Of a stretch of 63,300 nucleotides of DNA, positions 26,381-35,279 are shown piece after piece (the stretch's first letter is position 1; each line of letters begins with the position of its first letter). Under the pieces are notes generated by a model. The model searched no databases. It saw only the letters and a program-made list of their open reading frames with translations, and had not been told where the DNA came from. The stretch covers positions 1 through 63,300 of the forward strand of contig ONCT01000004.1 of assembly GCA_900316395.1 (NCBI GenBank). Direction: 5' to 3'. Position numbers and translations under genes: made by a program. The stretch comes from an uncultured Lachnospiraceae bacterium (GTDB taxonomy: Bacteria; Bacillota; Clostridia; Lachnospirales; Lachnospiraceae).

Positions 26381-27958
26381 GTGGAGCTGATATCGTTACA
26401 ATATGCGGCATTCGTATTGGTGTCAGTAGTACTCTATTATGTTATCCCTAAGAAATACAGATGGATAGTTCTACTTGCAGGAAGCTTGTTCTACTATGTA
26501 TATGTGTGCAAATTCTACGTGGGATTTATATTGTTTACTATTGTTTCGACCTATACAATTGCCCGCATAATAGATGGTCAATTAGTCAAAGAGACTGCTA
26601 TAGTCAAGTCCCATAAAGAGGACTGGGACAGACAGACAAGAAAACAATATAAAGCTAAGGGAAGAAAGAAAAGGGCTGCTTTACTCATACTAGGGTTAGT
26701 CCTTAATTTTGGTATATTGGCATTCCTAAAATACATTCCATATGCCTCGCTACTTGGACTTCTTCTTCCTCTTGGAATCTCTTTCTATACATTCCAGTCA
26801 ATGGGATATCTTATTGATGTATATAGGGAGAAGACGAAGCCAGAGACTAACATTGCAAGGTTTGCTCTCTTCGTATCCTTCTTTCCGCAGATTATTCAGG
26901 GACCTATTGCAGTATATGATGACTTAGCCAAGCAATTGTACGTAGGTCACAAGTTCGATATTGAAAATATTAAGAAGGGCCTACTCCTAATTCTATGGGG
27001 TATGCTCAAGAAAATGGTAATTGCAGATAGAGCATTAGCTTTAGTTAATCTTGTAACTAAGGATTCTGCTACTTATACAGGAAGCTATATATTATTTGCA
27101 GTTATATTATATGCTTTGCAGCTGTATTGTGATTTCTCTGGAGGAATTGATATTATTCGCGGTGTTGCGAATCTCTTTGGAATTAATATGGCAGAGAACT
27201 TTAGAAGACCATATTTTTCAACAAGCCTTACAGAGTATTGGCATAGATGGCATATTACACTTGGTAACTGGTGTAGGAATTACATATTCTATCCATTATC
27301 AATTTCCAAGAAGTTCCTTAATTTCGGTAAATGGTTAAAACCAAAATTCGGAAAGCACATTGCCAAGGTATTTCCTGGATGTGTAGCCAGTCTTCTTACA
27401 TTTATTGTAATCGGTGTATGGCATGGCTCTAATCTTAAGTACCTTTACTTTGGACTTTGGAATGGAATTGTAATAATGCTAGCTGAGCTTTTCGCTCCAA
27501 TAAATGAGAGGATAGCAGATAAGTTCTTCGGAGTAACCAAGCTTAAGAGAAAAGGTGCCTTTGCAACTGTTGTATCAGTTATATGGACATTTATCCTTGT
27601 GCTTGTGGGATATTATTTCGATGTGGCACAAGGGGCAATGGATGCATTCGACATGCTCTTTAGAAGTGTAACTGACTTCCATATTACGAATTTTGCATGG
27701 AGTAATTTCTATTTCCTACTGAAGGCAAGTGGACTTGAAACAAGTGATTTCTATATTATATTAATTGGTGCCATAAGCCTATTCTTCATAAGCTTATACA
27801 AGGAGAAGAAGAAGGTAGAGGACTTAAGAGAGGTTATACTATCTACTAAGACAGCTGCAAGATTCTGGATAATTGCCTTAGGACTGGTTATCCTAATCTT
27901 CTTTGGCTACTACGGCTCAGGCATCGACCCAGCGGAGTTTGTGTATATGCAGTTCTAG
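26381..27958 (+). CDS. DltB-like MBOAT membrane acyltransferase
   Basis: 525 aa starting at GTG 26381 (AAAAGGAT about 10 nt upstream). It is polytopic, with about eleven hydrophobic segments. MBOAT signatures: FFPQIIQGPIAVYDDL, QLYCDFSGGIDI, FRRPYFSTSLTEYWHRWHIT and the conserved histidine in IGVWHGSNLKYLYFGLWNG. MBOATs such as DltB and AlgI move an acyl or aminoacyl group from a cytoplasmic donor to an extracellular acceptor. Here the donor should be the carrier protein at 24966. The acceptor (teichoic acid or exopolysaccharide) is not identifiable from sequence. Confidence 0.88.
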   Translation: MELISLQYAAFVLVSVVLYYVIPKKYRWIVLLAGSLFYYVYVCKFYVGFILFTIVSTYTIARIIDGQLVKETAIVKSHKEDWDRQTRKQYKAKGRKKRAALLILGLVLNFGILAFLKYIPYASLLGLLLPLGISFYTFQSMGYLIDVYREKTKPETNIARFALFVSFFPQIIQGPIAVYDDLAKQLYVGHKFDIENIKKGLLLILWGMLKKMVIADRALALVNLVTKDSATYTGSYILFAVILYALQLYCDFSGGIDIIRGVANLFGINMAENFRRPYFSTSLTEYWHRWHITLGNWCRNYIFYPLSISKKFLNFGKWLKPKFGKHIAKVFPGCVASLLTFIVIGVWHGSNLKYLYFGLWNGIVIMLAELFAPINERIADKFFGVTKLKRKGAFATVVSVIWTFILVLVGYYFDVAQGAMDAFDMLFRSVTDFHITNFAWSNFYFLLKASGLETSDFYIILIGAISLFFISLYKEKKKVEDLREVILSTKTAARFWIIALGLVILIFFGYYGSGIDPAEFVYMQF

Positions 27959-27967
27959 GGAGAAAAT

Positions 27968-28618
27968 ATGGCAAGACTAGATAGACAATATTGTGATATA
28001 TGTTCTAGCGTCCTTCCGTCCTTTGGTTACATGCGCCTTGCAGACGGCAGCATGTGCATGGACTGCAATAAGAAGATATCCCCATTTCTTAAGGGCGTTA
28101 AGGACCTTACTGTTGAAGATATGAAGCGCCATCTTAAGTACAGGCAGGACAATATGAAGAAGCTTGATGAGTTCAAGTCGGCAATTAGCTTCGGATATGA
28201 TAAGAAGATATATATAGATCCTTATATGGCGGCTTTCGTTATAACCCCTAACAGATTAGAGGAGATAGCCGTTGACAATCCTGATGTGATTTCTCTTCAT
28301 GATGTAATAGAGACAGATACGCTAATTAAGGAATACAAGAAGGAACAGTTTGGCAAGGACGAGGAAGGCCGAAGAATCAGATATTTTCCTCCTCGTATCA
28401 ATTATTATTATGATTTCATAACAACAATTAGACTTAGAAGTGAATGGTTCGATGAAGTTAGTCTTAGCCTTAATGGAAAAACCGTAGAGGGTCGTGATTC
28501 CATAATGTATAGACGATGTAACAGTATGGCTAAGCAACTCAAAGACACCCTGATGGTTGATAATAACATTTTCAATAGGAAAATGGGAAGTAAGAGTCAT
28601 CATACATTCAGGTTATAG
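27968..28618 (+). CDS. Small zinc-ribbon protein (DUF4428-like N-terminus)
   Basis: 216 aa. The N-terminus has two Cys pairs, CDIC and CMDC, around SVLPSFGYMRLADGS, resembling DUF4428 zinc ribbons. The rest (about 50-216) is basic, with beta-rich segments and no membrane span. The GGGAG site is 5 nt upstream, and the gene ends the operon, 40 nt ahead of the terminator. Function not recognised. It may be a cytoplasmic accessory of the cassette or an unrelated passenger. Confidence 0.7.
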   Translation: MARLDRQYCDICSSVLPSFGYMRLADGSMCMDCNKKISPFLKGVKDLTVEDMKRHLKYRQDNMKKLDEFKSAISFGYDKKIYIDPYMAAFVITPNRLEEIAVDNPDVISLHDVIETDTLIKEYKKEQFGKDEEGRRIRYFPPRINYYYDFITTIRLRSEWFDEVSLSLNGKTVEGRDSIMYRRCNSMAKQLKDTLMVDNNIFNRKMGSKSHHTFRL

Positions 28619-28660
28619 AAGAGAGTGTAATAGGAACAATCACACATTTCATTTATATCA

Positions 28661-28696
28661 AAGTGCTTATTATGACAGTAAGCACTTATTTTTTTA
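28661..28696 (+). terminator. Terminator of the nad/Dlt-like operon
   Basis: AAGTGCTTA (28661-28669) and TAAGCACTT (28679-28687) with a 9-nt loop, followed by ATTTTTTTTAT. Confidence 0.9.
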
Positions 28697-28796
28697 TATA
28701 AATATTTCTTCAAATATGTTATAGTTACTTTAGGTGTGTGCGTTCTTCAATGCACCATATCATAAAGGGATTTTTTACATAATAGGAGAAGCGCTT

Positions 28797-29699
28797 ATGG
28801 AGTTCATAAAACAGCATCGTCTTTTATCAATAATTTTAGGCGGAATTATATTGATAATTCTTGCTTTTGTAATTCTTTTTACAGTGTTGTCGTTTACGAC
28901 GGAGACTGTGACAGAGCCTATTACATTTCAGGAAAAATACATTCAGATAGAGGGTAAGATTAATAATCTTGTTGTGGAGGAGCCTGTAAGGGAAGGCTTT
29001 AAGGTTGATTTGATGTCATATACTGATAAGGTGAAGCAGGACTACGACATGAGTGTTGATGACAAGGACAAATTCATGACATTTGCCAGAACAGTTGACA
29101 AAGAATCGGTACAGTCTAAGATGCATGTATTAGCATTCTATGGCAAGGTTAAGAAGCAATATGATGAGGATGTTGCCAATAATTTCTTTACTCCAGATTC
29201 GAAGGCTGCAGTTGATAAGCTTTTTGAAGACTATAATGCGGCATTTCGTGAGAATAGGTACCAGGAGGCTTATAACTTGCTTGATACCATTTCAGGACAT
29301 TTGTCAGTTAAGATTAATGAGAAGGGTGAGGTAGTTCAGGCTCAGCCACAGCCGGCAGCGGAAGCACAGGCGGCGGCACCAGGACAGGACCCTAATAATC
29401 CTAATAACCCTGCACCAACATCTAACGCAACGGGAAGAGCATATCATCCAGAGGCTAAGGCAGGAGACCAGATAACAGACCCAATTAATGGTAATCCGGG
29501 AGTTGTTGCTAACAATGGTATCGAGGTATACAAGCTTCCGAACGAGATTACATATTCATATATGACCAAGGAAGACTTCGTGCAAATGTGTATCGAGGAT
29601 GGAATGCCTGAACGTCTTGCTAGACAGATGGCAGATGCCATGGCCAATGAGCAGGGCTTAATAACAATTGGAGTTGATGAGGATGGTACTTATCATTAG
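28797..29699 (+). CDS. Single-pass membrane-anchored protein of unknown function
   Basis: 300 aa from the ATG at 28797, after AGGAGAAG; a start at 28734 lacks a ribosome site. One membrane segment spans about residues 11-35. The extracellular part is helical and charged (40-170), then an Ala/Pro/Gln/Asn-rich linker (about 182-220) leads to a compact C-terminal domain (YSYMTKEDFVQMCIEDGM). No known domain recognised. It stands between the operon terminator and thyA, with thyA 22 nt downstream, so they may be cotranscribed. Confidence 0.7.
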   Translation: MEFIKQHRLLSIILGGIILIILAFVILFTVLSFTTETVTEPITFQEKYIQIEGKINNLVVEEPVREGFKVDLMSYTDKVKQDYDMSVDDKDKFMTFARTVDKESVQSKMHVLAFYGKVKKQYDEDVANNFFTPDSKAAVDKLFEDYNAAFRENRYQEAYNLLDTISGHLSVKINEKGEVVQAQPQPAAEAQAAAPGQDPNNPNNPAPTSNATGRAYHPEAKAGDQITDPINGNPGVVANNGIEVYKLPNEITYSYMTKEDFVQMCIEDGMPERLARQMADAMANEQGLITIGVDEDGTYH

Positions 29700-29721
29700 A
29701 TGCAGATAGGAGATTAGTTAA

Positions 29722-30663
29722 TTGAGTTACGCAGATAAATTATTTGTGAAAATGTGTCAGGATATCATTGATGGTGGAATTAGCACTGAGGGTGAGAAGG
29801 TTCGTCCTATATGGACTGACACAGGTGAAAGCGCATATACAATTAAAGGTTTTGCAGTTGTTAATCGATATGACTTAAGTAAAGAATTTCCAGCTCTTAC
29901 TCTTAGACGTACAGCGATAAAGAGTGCTACTAATGAGATGCTTTGGATATGGCAGAAGAAGTCGAATAATATTAATGATCTTAAGTCAAGTGTATGGGAT
30001 GAATGGGCAAGTGCAGATGGCTCAATTGGTAAGGCCTATGGCTATCAGATTGGCAAGCCTTATGCCCACCATGTATATAAGGATGAAGAGGATTTGAGTG
30101 ATTATCCGTCTGCTGAGATTAAGGATGTGGATTGCGATACTGACAAGGGAATTGTCTCTAAGAAATATGTATTCTTAGACCAGGTGGATGGTGCAAGATA
30201 TGACCTTAAGAACAATCCATTTTCCAGAAGGATAATTGTTAATATGTACAACCTAGAGGAGCTTCACGATATGCACCTGTATCCTTGTGCATATTCTATG
30301 ACCTTCAACGTGACAACCTCTAAGAGTGGAGAGCTTGTGCTTAATGGAATACTTAATCAGCGTTCACAGGACATATTAGCGGCCAACAATTGGAATGTGT
30401 GTCAGTACAGCGTGCTGCTTCATATGCTTGCTAGAGACTGTGACATGCAGGTGGGAGAGCTGGTGCATGTTATTGCAGATGCCCACATATATGACAGACA
30501 TGTTGACTTGATTAAGGAATTAATAAGCAGAGAGCAATATGATGCACCAACATTTACACTGAATCCTGAGAAGAAGAATTTCTATGAATTTAGTGAGGAT
30601 GACATTGTATTAGAGAATTACAAGACTGGCGAGCAGATTAGGAATATTCCGATAGCTGTATAG
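29722..30663 (+). CDS. thyA: Thymidylate synthase
   Basis: 313 aa starting at TTG 29722 with AGGAG about 9 nt upstream. It methylates dUMP to dTMP using methylene-THF, leaving dihydrofolate. Catalytic Cys in LYPCAYSMTFNV, phosphate-binding Arg in NQRSQDILAANNWNV, and DAHIYDRH are visible. dfrA follows 8 nt later, which would recycle the dihydrofolate product. Confidence 0.95.
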   Translation: MSYADKLFVKMCQDIIDGGISTEGEKVRPIWTDTGESAYTIKGFAVVNRYDLSKEFPALTLRRTAIKSATNEMLWIWQKKSNNINDLKSSVWDEWASADGSIGKAYGYQIGKPYAHHVYKDEEDLSDYPSAEIKDVDCDTDKGIVSKKYVFLDQVDGARYDLKNNPFSRRIIVNMYNLEELHDMHLYPCAYSMTFNVTTSKSGELVLNGILNQRSQDILAANNWNVCQYSVLLHMLARDCDMQVGELVHVIADAHIYDRHVDLIKELISREQYDAPTFTLNPEKKNFYEFSEDDIVLENYKTGEQIRNIPIAV

Positions 30664-30671
30664 GAGGAACA

Positions 30672-31160
30672 ATGAAACTTATAGCGGCGGTTGATAGAAA
30701 CTGGGGCATTGGCCTTAACAACAAGCTTCTTATTAGCATTCCAGAGGACATGAAGTTCTTTAGGAATACAACTATGGGAAATGTTGTTGTGATGGGAAGG
30801 AAGACATTAGATAGCTTCCCTAATGGCAAGCCTCTTAAGGATAGAATCAATATAGTACTTACCAGAGATAAGAATTATAAGGTGGATGGCGCTATAGTGT
30901 GTCACACCAAGGAAGAAGTACTAGAAGAGATTGAGAAATACGATACTAATAATGTATATATAATTGGCGGAGAAAGTATATATCGTCTCTTTGAAGGCGA
31001 ATGCGATACTGCTTTAATTACGAAGATTGATTTTGAATACGAAGCAGACGCATTTTTCCCTAACCTAGAGGAACTAGGATGGGAGCTGGCAGAAGAATCA
31101 GAAGAGCAGACGTATTTTGATATTATATACAATTTCTGTACATTTAAATGTAATAGATAG
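30672..31160 (+). CDS. dfrA: Dihydrofolate reductase
   Basis: 162 aa. N-terminus LIAAVDRNWGIGLNNKLL, NADPH-site VVMGRKTLDSFPNGKPL and YIIGGESIYRLF are typical. It reduces dihydrofolate to THF and is paired with thyA. The ribosome site is AGGAGG, 5 nt ahead. Confidence 0.95.
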   Translation: MKLIAAVDRNWGIGLNNKLLISIPEDMKFFRNTTMGNVVVMGRKTLDSFPNGKPLKDRINIVLTRDKNYKVDGAIVCHTKEEVLEEIEKYDTNNVYIIGGESIYRLFEGECDTALITKIDFEYEADAFFPNLEELGWELAEESEEQTYFDIIYNFCTFKCNR

Positions 31161-31169
31161 GTGGATTTC

Positions 31170-32888
31170 ATGGGAATTACAGGTAGAAAATTATTCGTTA
31201 AAGCATTACTTGAGGAAGGTGTAGATACAGTATTTGCATATCCTGGAGGAATGGTAACAGATATAGTAGATGAATTATATAAGACTCCTGAGATTAAGGT
31301 AGTGCTTCCTCGTCACGAGCAGGCCCTTATTCATGAGGCGGAAGGATATGCAAGAGCAACAGGCAAGGTTGCTGTATGTATTGTTACATCAGGTCCTGGT
31401 GCAACTAATACAATTACAGGTATTGCTGATGCATTTTATGACAGTATTCCTCTTGTGGTATTCACAGGACAGGTGCCTCAGGACCTTATTGGTAATGATG
31501 CCTTCCAGGAGGTTGATATTGTAGGAATGACACGCTCTGTCACTAAGTATGGTGTTACAGTAAGAGACAGGGATTTACTTGGCAGAACTATTAAGATGGC
31601 ATTTCAGATTGCCCCAACAGGTAAGCCAGGTCCTGTACTTATTGATTTGCCTAAGGATATACAGGTGGCTTCTGGCGATGCAGAATACCCATCTTATGTA
31701 GATATTCGTGGATATAAGCCTAATAATAGTGTTCATATTGGTCAGCTTAAGAAAGCATACAAGGTTCTTAAGGGAGCCAAGCGACCAATGATACTTGTGG
31801 GTGGAGGAATCAACATTTCCCATGCCAATGATGAACTTAAGGAATTCGTAGAGAAGACTAAGATACCTGTTGTTACAACCATAATGGGTAAGGGTGCGCT
31901 GGATTATGACAATGAGTACTATGTGGGCAACTGTGGAATGCATGGAAGGTTTGCAGCTAACAAAGCAGTTGTTAATTGCGATGTATTGTTCTCGGTTGGA
32001 ACAAGATTCAACGATAGAATTACTGGGGCTTTAAGCGAATTTGCCCAGGATGCAGCAATTATTCATATTGATATCGATACAGCATCAATTTCTAGAAATG
32101 TTATTGTTGACGTTCCTATTGTATGTGACGCCAAGGCAGCATTAGAGAAACTAAATGAATGGGCTGAGCCTATGGATACAGCTGACTGGCTAAAGAGGAT
32201 TGCCGATTGGGAGAAAGAGAATCCACTTGAGATGAGAAAAGATTTGGGCTTGTGTCCTCAGAGCATTATGGAAGGAATCAATGAGGTATTTCCAGAGGGA
32301 ATAGTTACAACAGATGTAGGTCAGCATCAGATGTGGGCTACACAGTTTATCAATATTAATTCCAAGAAGCAGATGATAACATCTGGTGGTCTTGGAACAA
32401 TGGGATTTGGCTTTCCGGCAGCAATCGGTGCCAAGATAGGATGTCCAGATTCAGATGTTGTATGCATCACTGGTGACGGTGGAATGCAGATGAATATGCA
32501 GGAACTTGCCACAGCTATGATTGAGAAGGCCAACATTACTGTATGTATTATTAATAATGGTTATCTCGGAATGGTAAGGCAGATGCAGCAGTTATTCTAT
32601 GGCAAGAGATACAAGATTACTTGCTTAAAGCGCAATATAGATTGTCCTGATGAATGTAAGGGTCCTGGTCCACAGTGTCCTGAGTATCTGCCTGATTTTG
32701 TCAAATGGGCAGAAAGCTATGGTGCATTAGGACTTAGAGTTACTGACCCAACACAGATTGAAGATGCTCTTAGGGAAGCTAAGGCTAATGATAAGACAAC
32801 AATCATTGAATTCATTATCGCCAGCGACGAATTAGTTCTTCCAATGGTTAAGGGCGGAGATGCTATGTCGGAGATGATTTTGAAGTAA
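31170..32888 (+). CDS. ilvB: Acetolactate synthase large subunit
   Basis: 572 aa. The ATG at 31170 follows AGGTGG and is preferred over GTG 31161, which overlaps that site. TPP-binding GDGGMQMNMQELATA with INNGYLGMVRQ, the N-terminal FAYPGGMV, and the catalytic Glu in LPRHEQALIHEAEGYA are present. It makes acetolactate for branched-chain amino acids. An insert after FYGKRY holds four cysteines (C-x6-C-x3-C-x6-C), a feature I recall from clostridial homologues. The regulatory subunit follows. Confidence 0.95.
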   Translation: MGITGRKLFVKALLEEGVDTVFAYPGGMVTDIVDELYKTPEIKVVLPRHEQALIHEAEGYARATGKVAVCIVTSGPGATNTITGIADAFYDSIPLVVFTGQVPQDLIGNDAFQEVDIVGMTRSVTKYGVTVRDRDLLGRTIKMAFQIAPTGKPGPVLIDLPKDIQVASGDAEYPSYVDIRGYKPNNSVHIGQLKKAYKVLKGAKRPMILVGGGINISHANDELKEFVEKTKIPVVTTIMGKGALDYDNEYYVGNCGMHGRFAANKAVVNCDVLFSVGTRFNDRITGALSEFAQDAAIIHIDIDTASISRNVIVDVPIVCDAKAALEKLNEWAEPMDTADWLKRIADWEKENPLEMRKDLGLCPQSIMEGINEVFPEGIVTTDVGQHQMWATQFININSKKQMITSGGLGTMGFGFPAAIGAKIGCPDSDVVCITGDGGMQMNMQELATAMIEKANITVCIINNGYLGMVRQMQQLFYGKRYKITCLKRNIDCPDECKGPGPQCPEYLPDFVKWAESYGALGLRVTDPTQIEDALREAKANDKTTIIEFIIASDELVLPMVKGGDAMSEMILK

Positions 32889-32905
32889 TATTAGAGGTAT
32901 AAACT

Positions 32906-33439
32906 ATGTATGATATGTATGAAATACGTGACAGAATTCAAATAAGGGACAGATGGATTGCGCTTTATGTCGAGAACCAGGTGGGTGTTCTTGCCAAGGT
33001 GTCAGGCTTGTTCTCTGGCAAAAGCTACAATTTACAGAGCTTAACAGTAGGAACAACTGAGCACGAAGACGTATCAAGGATGACTATTTGTGTAAAAAGT
33101 GACGATATAACATTTGAACAAATTAAGAAACAGCTTAATCGTATGGTTGAGGTAATTAAGGTAATTGATATTACAACTGCACCTTTACATATGAAGGAGC
33201 TTCTGTATGCTAGAATTGATGACATTACTGCAGATGAGATGTATCAGATATTCCATCTCGCAGAGGTATTCAAGGTTAGGGTGTGTGATGCAGGAGAGGA
33301 TTCGCTTATATTAGAGTGCCTTCTTACAACAGAATCCAATGATGAATTAATCAAGCTTCTTAAGAAGAAGTATAAGAAGGTATCTATTGTAAGAGGTGGC
33401 GCCGTTGCCATGGAATCAATTTCAATATGTAAGAGGTAG
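32906..33439 (+). CDS. ilvN: Acetolactate synthase small (regulatory) subunit
   Basis: 177 aa. An ACT domain near the N-terminus (ALYVENQVGVLAKVSGLF, NLQSLTVGTTE, SRMTI) should bind valine for feedback control. The C-terminal domain (about 85-177) is the IlvH-type activating domain. The gene lies 17 nt after ilvB. Confidence 0.93.
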   Translation: MYDMYEIRDRIQIRDRWIALYVENQVGVLAKVSGLFSGKSYNLQSLTVGTTEHEDVSRMTICVKSDDITFEQIKKQLNRMVEVIKVIDITTAPLHMKELLYARIDDITADEMYQIFHLAEVFKVRVCDAGEDSLILECLLTTESNDELIKLLKKKYKKVSIVRGGAVAMESISICKR

Positions 33440-33482
33440 TTTCGTTACGGGGAGTCGTATCATTAAGTGAGAGGTGACTTAT

Positions 33483-34643
33483 ATGAGAAGACGTACTATT
33501 TTGACAAGAATTATATCAGTAGCGTTGTCCATCGTGCTTGTTGCCGCTTGCATGGGCGTTACTTCTTATGCTGAAACTGTTCAGGACTTAGAGAATAAGA
33601 AGCAACAGGCTGTTAATGAGAAGAAGCAGTTAGAGAAGGAATCTAACCAGCTATATTCCGATTACAGAGATGTGACAAGTCAGTATAATGACCTTAAGTC
33701 TAAGGTGGATGCTCTTGACAGATCTGTTGAAGAGGCGTCACAGGAGCTTGCTTATCTTAGTCAACAGTTGTCAGATGCTAAGGTTAATCAGGCTAAGATG
33801 GAGCAGATTATGAAGCTTCATATCAAGTATATGTATGAGAATGATGCTATGAATATGCTTGAAATGTTACTTGAAAGTGGCTCCATATCTGAACTTTTTG
33901 AGAAGATAGAATATCTTAATATCATTGTAAAATATGATCGACAGATTATGGATGAGTATAAGAAGACTCAGCAGGATATAACTGCTAAGACAACCCAGCT
34001 GTCAGAGAAGAGAGCTTCGTTAGAGGCCCAGTCTAATGAACTTAGCACTCAAAAGCAGGAGCTTAAGAAATTAGTTGATAGTGCAGGAGCTGAATTAAGT
34101 GGCAAGAATGCTGAGGTTAATAATGCTCAGGCTGAGATTAATGCTTATGATAAGAGAATTGCTGAGATGAAGCAATATGAGAGACAGCTTGCATCTACTA
34201 ATGCGGCTAGTCAGGAAGCATTAAGAAGACAGATAGGTAACTTCGATAATACAGAGGATACGTCAGGTGCTTATAGCGGATATTCCCAGGATGACTTATA
34301 TCTTCTTGCGGCAATTATTCATGCAGAGGCAGAGGGTGAGCCTTACGAAGGTAAGATAGCAGTTGGTTCTGTTGTTATGAACAGAGTATTTAGCTCTAAG
34401 TTCCCTAATACAATATCAGGTGTTGTATATCAGAACAACCAGTTTGAACCAGCAAGATCAGGAAGGCTTCAGTTAATCCTTGACAGAGGTCCTAACCCAG
34501 ATTGCTTTGAAGCAGCAAGAGAAGTGCTTGCAGGAACCCGCAATACCCATAGATTATTCTTCTGGGCACTGTGGCTCGCAGAGCAAAGAGGTCTTATTGG
34601 TAACATGGAAGGGGAAATCATAGGAACACAATTTTTCTTCTAG
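33483..34643 (+). CDS. Secreted SleB-type cell wall hydrolase with coiled-coil N-domain
   Basis: 386 aa from the ATG at 33483 (GAGAGGTG upstream). The signal peptide RIISVALSIVLVAACMGVTSYA precedes a long coiled coil (about 30-250), like PcsB/peptidase-adjacent domains. The C-terminal Hydrolase_2 (SleB) domain follows: LLAAIIHAEAEGEPYEGKIA, GSVVMNRVFSS with the likely catalytic Glu. SleB enzymes are lytic transglycosylases of spore cortex or vegetative wall. The coiled coil suggests control by a membrane partner such as FtsEX, which is not encoded here. Confidence 0.85.
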   Translation: MRRRTILTRIISVALSIVLVAACMGVTSYAETVQDLENKKQQAVNEKKQLEKESNQLYSDYRDVTSQYNDLKSKVDALDRSVEEASQELAYLSQQLSDAKVNQAKMEQIMKLHIKYMYENDAMNMLEMLLESGSISELFEKIEYLNIIVKYDRQIMDEYKKTQQDITAKTTQLSEKRASLEAQSNELSTQKQELKKLVDSAGAELSGKNAEVNNAQAEINAYDKRIAEMKQYERQLASTNAASQEALRRQIGNFDNTEDTSGAYSGYSQDDLYLLAAIIHAEAEGEPYEGKIAVGSVVMNRVFSSKFPNTISGVVYQNNQFEPARSGRLQLILDRGPNPDCFEAAREVLAGTRNTHRLFFWALWLAEQRGLIGNMEGEIIGTQFFF

Positions 34644-34658
34644 GAATAAATTGTTCTA

Positions 34659-34686
34659 TTGCATTAAATGCATATTATGATATAAT
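34659..34686 (+). promoter_or_regulatory. Promoter of the structured leader / small membrane protein operon
   Basis: TTGCAT at 34659-34664, a 16-bp spacer and TATAAT at 34681-34686. Confidence 0.65.
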
Positions 34687-34692
34687 AAATGT

Positions 34693-34800
34693 TGAGCATA
34701 AGCTCAGTACTACAAAACAGAGAGTAATCTCTATTTAATAAAATAATCAAAGTGAATGAAGCATACTTAATCTCGAAAGAGGTGGGGTATGCTTTTTTGT
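34693..34800 (+). ncRNA. Structured leader or terminated small RNA
   Basis: Downstream of the promoter come three hairpins: TGAGC-ATAA-GCTCA (34693-34706), AGAGA-GTAA-TCTCT (34719-34732, a GNRA-type loop) and the terminator AAGCATAC/GTATGCTT (34759-34794) with T6, enclosing CTC-GAAA-GAG. About 50 nt later the next gene begins. It could be an attenuated leader or an independent sRNA. It does not match a riboswitch I know. Confidence 0.55.
34759..34799 (+). terminator. Terminator inside the leader
   Basis: AAGCATAC (34759-34766) with GTATGCTT (34787-34794), then TTTTTTG. An inner CTC-GAAA-GAG helix stabilises it. Confidence 0.8.
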
Positions 34801-34852
34801 ATGTTTTTTTAAATGAAGTTACTCAGATGACAAGAAAAAAGGAGGAAACATT

Positions 34853-35263
34853 ATGGCTTGTTTTTTAGTACCTGCAGCAGAGGCAATTGTTGCAACAGTT
34901 GTTGAGAAAGCAGTTGAGAAGAAAGAAGAGAATCAGGAAAAGGAAGAATCTACAATTCAATCAAAGGAACAGGTAGCTAAGGTGCCTTTTAGCAGAAAGC
35001 TAAAGTGGCTTACTTATTTACTTTGGGGAGGTGCTCTTCTTTTGGCGTTTGAACATGTATGGCATGGTGAGGTTGTTCCATGGTTCCCATTCTTAACCGC
35101 CATGGATAATCCAGGTGATATGGCAGAAATGTTTGGAGAAATGGCAACAGTTGGTGTGACAATGGCAGTATTAGTTACAGTTGTTTGGATTGCTATGTGC
35201 TTTATCTCAGATGCAATTGTTAAGAGAACATCTAACAGTATGTCACGCAGCACTAATGTATAG
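34853..35263 (+). CDS. Small membrane protein of unknown function 1
   Basis: 136 aa; AAGGAGGAAAC precedes the ATG. The N-terminus MACFLVPAAEAIV is hydrophobic, followed by a Lys/Glu-rich stretch (20-45) and two further membrane segments (about 55-75 and 100-122). It pairs with the next gene. I do not recognise a characterised family. The N-terminal hydrophobic helix and conserved pairing suggest a membrane complex. Confidence 0.75.
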   Translation: MACFLVPAAEAIVATVVEKAVEKKEENQEKEESTIQSKEQVAKVPFSRKLKWLTYLLWGGALLLAFEHVWHGEVVPWFPFLTAMDNPGDMAEMFGEMATVGVTMAVLVTVVWIAMCFISDAIVKRTSNSMSRSTNV

Positions 35264-35279
35264 ACAGGAGGTATTGATA

